Shown piece by piece: positions 8,904-18,347 of a stretch of 64,000 bases of DNA. The notes beneath the pieces were generated by a model. The model did not search any database, was not told the origin of the DNA, and was given only the letters and a program-made list of their open reading frames with translations. The DNA is taken from NCBI RefSeq assembly GCF_000382445.1, contig NZ_KB905472.1:257387-321386 (forward strand), given 5' to 3'. This stretch comes from Phocaeicola massiliensis B84634 = Timone 84634 = DSM 17679 = JCM 13223. Lineage in GTDB: Bacteria; Bacteroidota; Bacteroidia; Bacteroidales; Bacteroidaceae. A program made the translations under genes and the position numbers. The number at the start of each line of letters is the position of its first letter. Position 1 is the stretch's first letter.

Positions 8904-9773
8904 TTATGATTTAGCCATTTCCCGAGGGGAGAGTCCCATTTGCTGCTTAAATATACGTGAAAAATACTGAGGCGATTGAAAACCACAAAGAAAACAAACC
9001 TCTTTGACGGATTTTTCAGTATTCTTTAGCAGTTCGATGGATTTATTGATTCTAATCTGATTCAGATAATCTAAAGGAGAAAGATTCAAGTTCTGTGAGA
9101 ATAATTTTCTTAAATAACGTTCACTGATACTTGCATATTCGGCTATATCATTGATGTTGATGTCTGTTTGGTAGTTGTGCCGGATATAGCAAACTGCTTT
9201 CTTTAACAGCTCATTTGTGCAGATAGACAGATAGGTCTCATGCATATATCTATAGAGAAGAATTAATAATTCTGCATAATACATTACTACCAGGTATCGA
9301 TAATGCGGTCCTTTATGTTCCATTTCATTGACAATGCGTTGTATAGTTCTCATTACACCTACATTGTTCACTATTTTAATCAATCTGTTTTCTTTAGAAA
9401 ACAAAAAGGAAGGTGTAGGTATAGGTTCTGTGCCAACTTTGATATTTGAATGAAAAAGAGAAAATATTTCGGGTAAAAATTCTAATTGCATTAATATCGT
9501 GCCATTTGCACCGGCTTCAAATTGATGTTCTACATGTGGAGTGATAATCATGATGTCACCTTCATGGAAACTTATGCTTTCATTGTCCAGATGCAATATG
9601 CAATTTCCTTTTTTTATATAATTAATCTCAATGCGCATGTGTTTGTGAGGACCATACGTTTCGAAAGGACAGAAGGAGGTAAAACGAAAGACATCTGCCA
9701 GACGTTTACTTTTTAAACTTGATGTAATCTGTTCCAATACTTCCCAAAGGGAATATTCCGTTATTTTATTCAT
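8904..9773 (-). CDS. AraC-family transcriptional regulator (locus-internal)
   Basis: 289 residues. The N-terminal half is a cupin-like sensor domain (CILHLDNESISFHEGDIMII, then PHVEHQFEAG). The last ~100 residues are the paired helix-turn-helix of AraC/XylS proteins, with the typical end LCGFQSPQYFSRIFKQQMGL. No membrane segment, so a cytoplasmic sugar-responsive regulator is likely. It sits inside the minus-strand glycosidase cluster, 41 bases before the sulfatase and after a hairpin region at 9808-9871, which suggests it starts a sub-operon of its own. It presumably controls the flanking glycosidase genes. Confidence 0.9.
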   Translation of the reverse strand: MNKITEYSLWEVLEQITSSLKSKRLADVFRFTSFCPFETYGPHKHMRIEINYIKKGNCILHLDNESISFHEGDIMIITPHVEHQFEAGANGTILMQLEFLPEIFSLFHSNIKVGTEPIPTPSFLFSKENRLIKIVNNVGVMRTIQRIVNEMEHKGPHYRYLVVMYYAELLILLYRYMHETYLSICTNELLKKAVCYIRHNYQTDININDIAEYASISERYLRKLFSQNLNLSPLDYLNQIRINKSIELLKNTEKSVKEVCFLCGFQSPQYFSRIFKQQMGLSPREMAKS

Positions 9774-9807
9774 AGTATTTCATTTTTGTATAAAACAAAG
9801 TTTGTAT

Positions 9808-9871
9808 GGACACTAGAATTTGCCGGTTTTATTCAGTAGAATTCTAGTGTCCTATGTCCCGATATTCGGGT
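9808..9871. promoter_or_regulatory. Inverted repeat and small hairpin upstream of araC-type gene
   Basis: A perfect 13-bp inverted repeat, GGACACTAGAATT (9808-9820) and AATTCTAGTGTCC (9840-9852), with a 19-base loop, is followed by a small hairpin CCCGATATTCGGG (9859-9871). Both lie between the stop of the upstream GH2 gene (9892) and the start of the AraC gene (9773). There is no T-run, so this is either a weak or factor-dependent terminator for the upstream operon or an operator. Confidence 0.5.
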
Positions 9872-9891
9872 CCTTATTTTGACTAAACCTA

Positions 9892-12693
9892 TTAATAGAC
9901 AGATTGGGGAGTTTCCTCCTTTTTACCTTTCGAGCTTGGTTTTACTAACGAACAAAGTTCTTCAAATGAAATGGATTTCACGGGAGCAAAAGCATTGGAT
10001 TTCATATAGTTAATCAAACTATATAACAATTGCTTTTTTTCAGGAAATGTATCCTGATGGTTTAGCAAGTCCATGCTGCATACTATTAATTTCCCATTTA
10101 GACAATTAGTTTCAAAAAGAGTTGCTAATCGGCGGTTATTGGCAAAGTTGTCTACACATTCCACTAATGGAGTAATGTGTTGATATATGCTATCGATTAC
10201 TAAAGTGCGCGATTGGGTTGTCAGACTCCACCATTGCCAGTTGGTATGTCCCTCTGTTGGGAAATGTGCAAAAGCTTTATGAGTAGGATCTAACAACAGT
10301 CCCATTGTACCTGCTTGTTTGGGAAAGTGGACAGGACTCCAGAACACCGGAACAAACTTGCCTTGTAAACCTGCACAAAGTTGATAAGGGGGATTGAATA
10401 ATACTGTTTTACCGGCTGCAAGAGCTTTTTGTGTTTCGGTAAGTTTGTCTGTTACTACAATCTCTTCTTTTTCTATCGTTAAAGTGGCCGGATATACCCA
10501 TATATTCCAAGTGTTTTTATAACTGGAATTTTCGATGGAAACTCTTAAAGTCAGTCGTTCTGCTTTTTTAACTTCTGATAAAGAACAAGAAATCTTACCG
10601 GCTATATTCCCGCCTCCGATTTTTATGTTTGTTAAAGGTATAATACCCTCTTGTAATGGCTGACCGGATGCATTGGTTAATGCCCATTTGATATTCTTAT
10701 TGTTGATTTCCTCAGAACTATAATTAGCGATCTCAATGTCGGCCGTAAACTGCTCGTTGTTTTTGTATACGGCTTTTGAGAAGCGAGCTAATGGGACCAC
10801 CGGAGCAGAGAATTGACGAAATTCTTCGGCATTGGCTACGCCTTTGCTTTCCCAAAAAGCATTTAGTAAGCCGACTAATGCAGTTCCTTGGCCGGGAAAA
10901 TCATGTAAATCTAAAAGTTGAAAACCGCTGATGCCGGGAGTCTTCATGGCACGTTCTATTTCTTCTTTATATAAAATGGCAGCCAAATGACCGGATGCAG
11001 ACAAATAATCATCTGCCTTTTCTAGCAGATTTTTGTTTTCCAACTCTTGTTTAACTCCTTTGAAATTAAGAGGCTCTAATACACCTGTGTATTTTTCTAT
11101 TTCTTTTAAATCAGGATACACAGCATACTGTCCTATTTCGTGCGTAATAACCGGAACGGGCATGCTATCTACAGAAGCAGAATAATCTTTATTAAAGTTT
11201 GGCATTTCTACATCAAAAACTCCTTGTCCGCGCACCCAACCTTTTTTAGTCCATTGAGTGATAAAGAAATCATCGTGCGGCTCAGGCCAATCGCCATGTC
11301 CTTTTTCAAAAGTAAAAGAAGTCGTTGTATACAAATGTCTGGAATCAAGGGATTTTACCGAATCCAATAAACCTCCCAAAAATTCAAAGTCCGGTTGCAA
11401 TTCATTTCCAAGGCTCAAAAAGCAGAAAGAGGGATGGTTACCATATTCCGATAAAATTCGTTTTGCCTCATTATATAAGAATTGATTCATTTCAAGATTT
11501 TCACCTACGGTCAAAGACCAAAGTGGTAATTCCACCTGCAAATAAAAACCGAGTGAATCCGCTACTTCAAATGCTGCTTTAGGAGGGCACCAAGAGTGAA
11601 ACCGAAGGTGGTTCAGCCCCCATTCTTTAGCGGAACGGAAGACTTTTAACCATCCTTCTTTAGTGGTTGGGGGGTAACCTGTTAATGGGAAAATGCAACA
11701 TTCCAATGTACCACGAAGGAACACTTTTTTACCATTGACTAATAAATCGGCTCCGTTACGGCTAATTTGGCGCATTCCGAATTCAATTTTCTCTTGCGCC
11801 AGACTCTCTTTGGTTTTCATCTTTATTTCCAGCTCATACATTATCGGAGTAAATTCACTCCAAAGCCGTACGTCCTCGCCCATGGGACAAACAAAGTCCA
11901 GCATTGTTTCGCCTGCCGAAAGGTCCATTTGCTGTTCTATTTCCGTAACAGATTTGCCTGTGTTTTTCTCTTTTACATGAACAGTCAATGTCCCCGAAGC
12001 TTTATTCCCTGTGTTTTGTAGTTTCCCTTTTACATGGATTTCCCGGGTTTGAATATCGGGATATATCTGTATATCTTTCATAAAGACAGCATCTTTCGCC
12101 CGCAAAGAGATTTCTCCCAAAATACCATTCCACATGATTTGTGTTTCATTGGTATATGCATGTGCCATATCACCGGCAGTGATGTCGTATTTTTTTCTGT
12201 TATCTACTCGAATGGCTATCCGATGTTTCCCCGGTGACAGATATTCTGTTAGGTCAAAGTAATGGGGGCTTATCAAGCTTTCTTGCTCTCCATCTACTTC
12301 TTTACCGTCTATCCATACATTTGTTTGCCAAATAACACGCTCCAACTTCAGTTCTATGTTCTTTCCCTCCCAATCTGAAGGAACGGATATTTCACGTATG
12401 TACCAAGCCGGTCCTATATAACTGTGTTTGCGAGTGAGATGCAATATTTGAGGTTTGCTTATTGAGGGTAATAACCGATTGGGGATACCGTATCCTGCAT
12501 CATCCATCGTTCCGGGCAATTTTATTTTGTCGGGAAAAGATTGGGTATACCAATGTTTTGAAATACCTATATCCATACTGTCTATGGCAAATTCCCATTC
12601 TCCGGCTAAAGAAAGAATTGACGTACTTTCTTTACATCCTGTCAAAAAGACCATGCCTAAAATAGCAAGTAATAATTGATTTAATAACTTCAT
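9892..12693 (-). CDS. GH2 glycosidase, lipoprotein (copy 2)
   Basis: 933 residues. Unlike its paralogue at 4502-7243 it begins with a lipoprotein signal (lipobox FLTGC, Cys20), so it is membrane-anchored. GH2 sugar-binding, Ig-like and TIM-barrel domains follow in order. Expected acid/base is Glu431 in LSLGNELQPD and expected nucleophile is Glu519 in PVITHEIGQY. The barrel repeats the NHLRFHSWCPPKAAFEVAD motif of copy 1, and a C-terminal region ending near residue 900 is also shared. It lies 20 bases downstream of the DUF5107 gene in what looks like one operon with the MFS porter. Substrate unknown. Confidence 0.9.
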   Translation of the reverse strand: MKLLNQLLLAILGMVFLTGCKESTSILSLAGEWEFAIDSMDIGISKHWYTQSFPDKIKLPGTMDDAGYGIPNRLLPSISKPQILHLTRKHSYIGPAWYIREISVPSDWEGKNIELKLERVIWQTNVWIDGKEVDGEQESLISPHYFDLTEYLSPGKHRIAIRVDNRKKYDITAGDMAHAYTNETQIMWNGILGEISLRAKDAVFMKDIQIYPDIQTREIHVKGKLQNTGNKASGTLTVHVKEKNTGKSVTEIEQQMDLSAGETMLDFVCPMGEDVRLWSEFTPIMYELEIKMKTKESLAQEKIEFGMRQISRNGADLLVNGKKVFLRGTLECCIFPLTGYPPTTKEGWLKVFRSAKEWGLNHLRFHSWCPPKAAFEVADSLGFYLQVELPLWSLTVGENLEMNQFLYNEAKRILSEYGNHPSFCFLSLGNELQPDFEFLGGLLDSVKSLDSRHLYTTTSFTFEKGHGDWPEPHDDFFITQWTKKGWVRGQGVFDVEMPNFNKDYSASVDSMPVPVITHEIGQYAVYPDLKEIEKYTGVLEPLNFKGVKQELENKNLLEKADDYLSASGHLAAILYKEEIERAMKTPGISGFQLLDLHDFPGQGTALVGLLNAFWESKGVANAEEFRQFSAPVVPLARFSKAVYKNNEQFTADIEIANYSSEEINNKNIKWALTNASGQPLQEGIIPLTNIKIGGGNIAGKISCSLSEVKKAERLTLRVSIENSSYKNTWNIWVYPATLTIEKEEIVVTDKLTETQKALAAGKTVLFNPPYQLCAGLQGKFVPVFWSPVHFPKQAGTMGLLLDPTHKAFAHFPTEGHTNWQWWSLTTQSRTLVIDSIYQHITPLVECVDNFANNRRLATLFETNCLNGKLIVCSMDLLNHQDTFPEKKQLLYSLINYMKSNAFAPVKSISFEELCSLVKPSSKGKKEETPQSVY

Positions 12694-12713
12694 ATTGTAT
12701 TTGTCTTATGGTA

Positions 12714-15700
12714 TTATATCCAAATTTGGAAATTAGGATTTATTTCTTTTATATAACTGAAGCACTTGTCGGCTTTCTCTTTATTACCTAGTCCTAAATG
12801 CCCCAGCCCCATGAGATAGTGGCAATGGATTCGATTTTTCTTATTCATGTCGTCTTCCCAAATCTGTAAATCAGGTAAAGACACAGCAAAGTAATCCATT
12901 ACAAAAGTATCATATAAATGTTTTTCACCGTAGGAAATTAGGGAATTAAATCTTCCGCGTGCCTCCGCTTCTTTTCCTACTTTCCGTAAAGCTAAACCTT
13001 GATAATAGATTTTATCGGGCTTTTGGTCATTGTAGTACATGGCAGCTGTGGGTTGTCCATTGCCCGAAGCAGCTTTTGTGAATGATGAATGTGCTTCATC
13101 ATGATTACCCATTGCTTCCAAAATGCATCCTTTATAATAAAGGAAATCATTTTCTTGTGCACCATACAGTTTTCCTTCTCCCAAATGATGAGGGTAGACA
13201 AAACATTCTTCAATCAAGGCAAGTGCATGCTCGTATTCTCCTGCCTTTAGAGATTTCTTTGCTAATTGTATACGTGCATATTGATATTGGGCAGGTACTT
13301 TACCTTCTCCTCCTTCCCAAGGATGGAATTGGCGTTGGTCAATGAGTTGCATGGCTTGTTCGTATTCTCCGGTCAGATTAAGCAATGTAGCATATTCCAA
13401 ATAGAGATCATCGCGAGTAGCTATTATTTCTTTATGTTTGTTTAATAGATGCAAACGTTCTTTCGGGGAATAATCCATGCGTTTATATAATTGATCCAAT
13501 TCCATTAAGATGCGTGCGTCTGTTTCATCAAGCATAAATGCCTGTTCAAGTAATTGTACTGCTTCTTTTTTCTTTCCAAGTTTGTTGAAATAAGCTAATG
13601 AAAGATTTCGTAATACGGTAGGGAAGCCGTTGTCCATTTCTTTAGAATGTTCCCATGCATCGACAGCTTCCTGGTATTGACGTTTATCATACCATATATT
13701 ACCTAATAGATAAAAAGCTTTCGGTGCATGTATCGGTAAATTGGTTACGCACTGAAGAGCTAAAATCGCTTCCAGACTATTGGGGAAATATTCATCTAAC
13801 GGACTGTTTTCTGCTTGACTTACTACACAGACAGCTTCGTCTTGTTGATTCATTCTACATAGGAACCACGCTTTATAATATAACAGCATTGTTGAAGGAG
13901 CCGATATATTGGTTAATGCTGCATTTACCACAGCCAATGCATCTTCCCAGTTGCCGGCTTGGGCGTAGTCTGTAGCTAGTTCTTCATAATTACGTGATTC
14001 ATCACGCATTAATATTCTTAAACTTGATGGCATTTCTTTTTCACCGGACTGAAGCCATGCTTCAAAACGACATCCAAAGTTGAATTTATCTATATTGAGT
14101 GACTCTTTAATCAGTTCTATGGCTTCTTTTTCTCGTCCCAATTTACGAAGAATCATTGCTTTTAAATGACGTCCGCGATGATTATGCCAGTTACGAACCA
14201 AAGACTGATTAATTTCGTACAATGCATTATCCCACTCATTATGTGCAGCCGATAATTGGGCCAAAGAGTAATAACCTGAATCTTGCCAAGCAGCGTTCCA
14301 GCATGCTTTATAGAACGCATCGTATGCTTCAACAGTTTTATCTTGGTATTTTAATACAAGACCTAAATTATAATAAGGTTCTCCGTCGTAGGGATTTGGA
14401 TTACGTTCTGTCAGAGTGTTAATAGCCTTGCGTAAATAAAGTTCGGCTTTCTTGAATTGTCCTTTACGGAATAGCCATAATCCCATAGCGTTGTTATTGC
14501 GTATATCGCTGTTGTCTCTACGTAGGGCTTCTAAATAATAATCAGTTGGATTGTAAGTAGCATGTCTGTATTGCTCCAAATGTAATCCTGTCAGGTAAAG
14601 CTGTTCTGTAGAGCGTACTTCTGAAGGAGGCAATGCAGGTTTTGCAGGTTCAGGAATTGGTTTGATTTCAGTTGATTCAGCCTTCCATGAAAGTAGTAAC
14701 TTGCCGGTTGAACAATAAATATAAACCTCTGCTTCATCAGGCGATATATTTTTAATGGTATGAGTAAATACCGCTTCTGGAGTCAAATCTGTAATATTTT
14801 CCCAAATGATGTCTTCTTGGCGTTTAATCACAATTCGTAAACCTTTCTGTGCGGATGTAGCAAATAGTTTGAGTATTGCATTCTTTGTGTCTTCAGTTTC
14901 TATATTCATTAGTAAATCAGAAGTGGCATTCTTTACTACCCCTAATTCACGATAAGGAATAAAATATTGAGTGAAAATTTTTTCCTCATAAGGTTGCAAC
15001 CAAGTAAAGTCTGGTTGATTGTCGGTATAAACTCCGGTCATTAATTCGATATATGGCCCATCTGTGTCTGTCAGATTACGATCCCAGGCTTGTCCGAAAT
15101 CTCCATTTCCCCAAGTCCATTGTTTTTTCCCGGGAGAGATGTGATGGTTGGCTACGTGTAATACTCCTGCTTGAGTATCGTTTTCATAACCGCCTACAAA
15201 GTTGTATTTTGAGCGGATAGCCATATATGAAGTGGGTACCGGTATATTTTTATAACGTGAGATGTCTACACCTGCTGAATAATCCATTTTATAATAAATG
15301 CCGGTAGCGATAGGATATTTTGATACATCTCGCTTACCGTGATCAAATACAGCATTGACATCGGCAGGGAAAACCGATTGATAGGCTTCATTGACAGCGA
15401 CGGCCGGGTTAGCCCACCATAGGAAGGTCTGTGGAACAGGAGTCGGATTATATAGTTTTCCTTGAATTTCAAGTACAGCTTTGCCGGGACGTAGGGTAAA
15501 ACCAGCCATACCTTTCTGATGGAACATCCGTTCGCGTTCGCTCACCCATACGGTAGCACTTCCATCTGCATTTTCTTCAATTGTAAAATCTACAGGTAGA
15601 TAAGTGCTGGGTCGGTGATGCTGAGGCCAATTGAATTCAATACCGCCGGAAATCCAAGGCCCGGTCAGTCCTACCAAAGCAGGTTTTATAACATGGTTGT

Positions 15701-15986
15701 AATAAATAAAATGGCGTTTCTTTATTTTATCATAAGCCATTTGTACACGTCCGCCCAATTCAGGAAGAATCATAACCTTGATATACTCATTCTCCAGATA
15801 AACAGCATGATAGGTTTCTTCTTGACAAGTATCTGAAATTTTTTCTATGACAGGATAAGGATAAACCACCCCACTACTTCCTTGATAAACTCTATTTTCA
15901 AAAAACATCGGATTCTTTTCCGGTTTGCCAATACCATAGGTAGGAAGCAGAATATCTTCTTCCCAAACATTTACTTTTATATCCAT
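12714..15986 (-). CDS. DUF5107 protein with C-terminal TPR repeats
   Basis: 1090 residues without a signal peptide or membrane segment, so probably cytoplasmic. The first ~330 residues match the DUF5107 family, with the conserved block GGIEFNWPQHHRPSTYLP (around 115-132) and LPELGGRVQMAYDK; the fold resembles galactose-mutarotase-like beta-sandwich domains. From about residue 480 onward there is a long array of tetratricopeptide repeats (for example NAMGLWLFRKGQFKKAELYL and PYYNLGLVLKYQDKTVEAYD). Biochemical role is not established. It is 7 bases downstream of the sugar porter and upstream of a GH2, so a role in processing an imported sugar or small glycoside is a fair inference. Confidence 0.85.
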   Translation of the reverse strand: MDIKVNVWEEDILLPTYGIGKPEKNPMFFENRVYQGSSGVVYPYPVIEKISDTCQEETYHAVYLENEYIKVMILPELGGRVQMAYDKIKKRHFIYYNHVIKPALVGLTGPWISGGIEFNWPQHHRPSTYLPVDFTIEENADGSATVWVSERERMFHQKGMAGFTLRPGKAVLEIQGKLYNPTPVPQTFLWWANPAVAVNEAYQSVFPADVNAVFDHGKRDVSKYPIATGIYYKMDYSAGVDISRYKNIPVPTSYMAIRSKYNFVGGYENDTQAGVLHVANHHISPGKKQWTWGNGDFGQAWDRNLTDTDGPYIELMTGVYTDNQPDFTWLQPYEEKIFTQYFIPYRELGVVKNATSDLLMNIETEDTKNAILKLFATSAQKGLRIVIKRQEDIIWENITDLTPEAVFTHTIKNISPDEAEVYIYCSTGKLLLSWKAESTEIKPIPEPAKPALPPSEVRSTEQLYLTGLHLEQYRHATYNPTDYYLEALRRDNSDIRNNNAMGLWLFRKGQFKKAELYLRKAINTLTERNPNPYDGEPYYNLGLVLKYQDKTVEAYDAFYKACWNAAWQDSGYYSLAQLSAAHNEWDNALYEINQSLVRNWHNHRGRHLKAMILRKLGREKEAIELIKESLNIDKFNFGCRFEAWLQSGEKEMPSSLRILMRDESRNYEELATDYAQAGNWEDALAVVNAALTNISAPSTMLLYYKAWFLCRMNQQDEAVCVVSQAENSPLDEYFPNSLEAILALQCVTNLPIHAPKAFYLLGNIWYDKRQYQEAVDAWEHSKEMDNGFPTVLRNLSLAYFNKLGKKKEAVQLLEQAFMLDETDARILMELDQLYKRMDYSPKERLHLLNKHKEIIATRDDLYLEYATLLNLTGEYEQAMQLIDQRQFHPWEGGEGKVPAQYQYARIQLAKKSLKAGEYEHALALIEECFVYPHHLGEGKLYGAQENDFLYYKGCILEAMGNHDEAHSSFTKAASGNGQPTAAMYYNDQKPDKIYYQGLALRKVGKEAEARGRFNSLISYGEKHLYDTFVMDYFAVSLPDLQIWEDDMNKKNRIHCHYLMGLGHLGLGNKEKADKCFSYIKEINPNFQIWI

Positions 15987-15993
15987 ATCAGTT

Positions 15994-17280
15994 TTATTTT
16001 TTTGTTATTTCTTTTTCTATATCTTCCAAACTTTTCCCTTTTGTTTCCGGTAGTCGGGCACGAATAAAAAAGAAGCCCGTTAAGCATATGCCACCATATA
16101 ACCAAAACGTTCCGGCTGCCTGTAATGATTCATTTAATAGGGGAAAACTGTAGGTGAGTATGAAGCTGGCTATCCATAAGAAGAGGGTAGAGATAGCCAT
16201 AGCTGTTCCACGAATCTGTTGTGGAAATATTTCGGATAATACTACCCATACAATGGGGGCTAATGACATGGCATAACAGGCAATTGCCATCATTACCAGT
16301 ATTAACATTATCCAACCACTCATTCCTGCAAAGTAACAACATCCCATCAGCAGATAGATAACAGCAAGTCCTGCCGAGCCGATTAACATTAATGTCCTTC
16401 TGCCCCAATGGTCAACAGTATAAATGGCAACAAAAGTAAAGATTACGTTAGTTACTCCCGTTATTACAATATTCATCAAGACATCTGACACTTCATAACC
16501 GGCAGCCGAAAAGACTTCGTGGGCATAATTGAATATAACATTGATGCCACACCACTGTTGGAAAACAGCCAAAACAATTCCCAGTATTAATACCCGCCGT
16601 ACACCTGGTTGTGATAATGCTCTCCAATCGTATTTTTCTTTCACCTCTTTGGCGGCTAACCAACGTGGACTTTCAGGGATAATGAAAGCTAATATAAAAA
16701 ATAAGGCAGCCGGTAATGCTTCTGCCCAGAACATCCATCGCCACGCCTGTTCTATTCCTTCCGCAGGAAGTTGTGAGGTTCCTTCTGTAAATAGGTTTGC
16801 TATCATCCAATTGGCAAGTTGTGCAGATAATATACCTAATACAATAGTCAGTTGGTTTAAAGATACCAGTTTTCCACGTATCTCAGTCGGTGATACCTCA
16901 GCTATATATATGGGGGAAACATTGGAAGCAATTCCTATACCCAGTCCACCTACAATACGATAGAATATGAACCAGGAAAAATTATCGACAGCTCCTGTAC
17001 CGACAGCAGACAGCAAAAATAATAGAGCGGATAATATTAATAGTTTTTTGCGACCATATTTATCACTCCAACTACCGGAGAAGCCTGCTCCGACTAAACA
17101 TCCTAGTAAGGCGCTACTCATTGCCCAACCGCGTAAAGCTGCTGAATCTTCGATAGCGAAGAATGGTTCATAAAAAATTTTGGCTCCGCCAATTACTACC
17201 CAATCATAACCAAACAGGTAGCCACCCATAGCAGAAATAAAGCAGATAAATAGTAAATTCTTTGAATTAATGTTTTTCAT
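15994..17280 (-). CDS. MFS sugar porter (proton symporter type)
   Basis: 428 residues, inner-membrane, with sugar-porter signatures: SAMGGYLFGYDWVVIGG at the start, WSDKYGRKK after TM2, PESPRW after TM6 and PETKGKSLEDIE at the end. It should import a monosaccharide or small glycoside with protons, as in XylE-type porters. The family usually runs 450-490 residues; here the cytoplasmic loop between PESPRWLAAK and DWRALSQPG is only about 8 residues, so roughly 40 residues are missing relative to typical members, with the frame intact. It is first in the minus-strand operon and divergent from an AraC gene. Confidence 0.9.
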   Translation of the reverse strand: MKNINSKNLLFICFISAMGGYLFGYDWVVIGGAKIFYEPFFAIEDSAALRGWAMSSALLGCLVGAGFSGSWSDKYGRKKLLILSALLFLLSAVGTGAVDNFSWFIFYRIVGGLGIGIASNVSPIYIAEVSPTEIRGKLVSLNQLTIVLGILSAQLANWMIANLFTEGTSQLPAEGIEQAWRWMFWAEALPAALFFILAFIIPESPRWLAAKEVKEKYDWRALSQPGVRRVLILGIVLAVFQQWCGINVIFNYAHEVFSAAGYEVSDVLMNIVITGVTNVIFTFVAIYTVDHWGRRTLMLIGSAGLAVIYLLMGCCYFAGMSGWIMLILVMMAIACYAMSLAPIVWVVLSEIFPQQIRGTAMAISTLFLWIASFILTYSFPLLNESLQAAGTFWLYGGICLTGFFFIRARLPETKGKSLEDIEKEITKK

Positions 17281-17380
17281 TGTGTATTATTATATAAATC
17301 ATACTGCAAAGGAATTGTATTTTTCTGGAATAGGGAATAGATAAATTATTGAATTGGATGGATAATCTTATGATAATAAC

Positions 17381-17411
17381 TTTGCTGCCTGTATAAAAAT
17401 CACTATCTTTG
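17381..17411 (+). promoter_or_regulatory. Bacteroides-type promoter of the divergent AraC gene
   Basis: TTTG (17381-17384), a 19-base spacer and TATCTTTG (17404-17411) match the Bacteroides primary sigma factor consensus (TTTG-N19-21-TAnnTTTG) exactly. It predicts a transcription start near 17418 and a leader of about 20 bases before the ATG at 17439. It also argues against a TTG start at 17409, which would lie inside the promoter. Confidence 0.8.
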
Positions 17412-17438
17412 TTACTGTTAACTATAACTTCTACAGCA

Positions 17439-18323
17439 ATGATTAAACGTAAAGATGGATTTTCGGGTGAAAGAGCTTTAGTACTTCCTGCATCAATTAT
17501 ACATACGATGGAAAATAATCCTTTAGCCAATGCGCTGCATATTACGGACATAGGATACTATCCACGGGCAGAACATCATTTTAGAAAACGGGAAACTCCC
17601 ATCTCTCAATACGTATTTATTTATTGTGTGGAGGGGAGAGGATGGTTTAGCGTGAATGATGAACGTTATGAAATAAAGAGTAATCAATGCTTTATTTTAC
17701 CTGCGAATGTACCTCATAGTTACGGAGCCGATGACACAGATCCATGGACAATTTATTGGATACATTTTAAAGGAGACTTAGCAGAATATTATGCTTTACG
17801 TTTATTGACCCCTATTGATATCAAACCTACTATTTACTCACGTATTAATGGACGTTTGAATTTGTTTGAAGAAATATATCATACTTTGGAATTGGGATAT
17901 AGTAAAGAAAATCTGTTGTATTCTTGTTCGGCTTTCCATCATTTTCTTGGTACCATTTGCTATTTGCAAGAATATAGAAATGCTACAGTCAATGATATTT
18001 CAAATGATTTAGTAGATGCGGCTATTCATTTTATGAAAGAGAATATAGGAAAAAAACTCAGTATCTCTGAAATAGCCGAGCATACGGGATATTCTGTTTC
18101 TCATTTTTCTACCATTTTTAATCACCGTACAGGACACTCGCCTGTCAATTACTTCAATTTGTTAAAGATACAACATGCTTGTTATCTGATAGACTGTACA
18201 GATATCAAGATAAATCAAGTTTGCCATAAAATAGGAATAGAGGATTGCTATTATTTTTCCCGTTTGTTTTCTAAGATAATGGGAATGTCTCCCAGCAAGT
18301 ATAGAAAACATAAGAAAGGATGA
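17439..18323 (+). CDS. AraC-family regulator, divergent from the sugar-porter operon
   Basis: 294 residues from the ATG at 17439, chosen because the promoter at 17381-17411 rules out the TTG 30 bases upstream. The N-terminal AraC-type cupin (FIYCVEGRGWFSVNDERYEI, PANVPHSYGADD) binds a sugar or related signal; WTIYWIHFKG is typical of this group. The C-terminal two-helix-turn-helix DNA-binding domain ends with CYYFSRLFSKIMGMSPSKY. The gene is transcribed away from the MFS-DUF5107-GH2 operon across a 158-base shared control region, so it is the best candidate regulator of that operon. It is only distantly similar to the locus-internal AraC protein at 8904-9773. Confidence 0.9.
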   Translation: MIKRKDGFSGERALVLPASIIHTMENNPLANALHITDIGYYPRAEHHFRKRETPISQYVFIYCVEGRGWFSVNDERYEIKSNQCFILPANVPHSYGADDTDPWTIYWIHFKGDLAEYYALRLLTPIDIKPTIYSRINGRLNLFEEIYHTLELGYSKENLLYSCSAFHHFLGTICYLQEYRNATVNDISNDLVDAAIHFMKENIGKKLSISEIAEHTGYSVSHFSTIFNHRTGHSPVNYFNLLKIQHACYLIDCTDIKINQVCHKIGIEDCYYFSRLFSKIMGMSPSKYRKHKKG

Positions 18324-18347
18324 AATAAGACCTTATTTGGTGAATAT

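Noticed and set aside
2157-17280. Standard polysaccharide-utilisation locus
   Set aside because: No SusC- or SusD-like gene occurs in or next to the cluster within this window.
17409-17438. TTG start for the divergent AraC gene
   Set aside because: Falls within the -7 box of a consensus promoter; the ATG at 17439 fits better.
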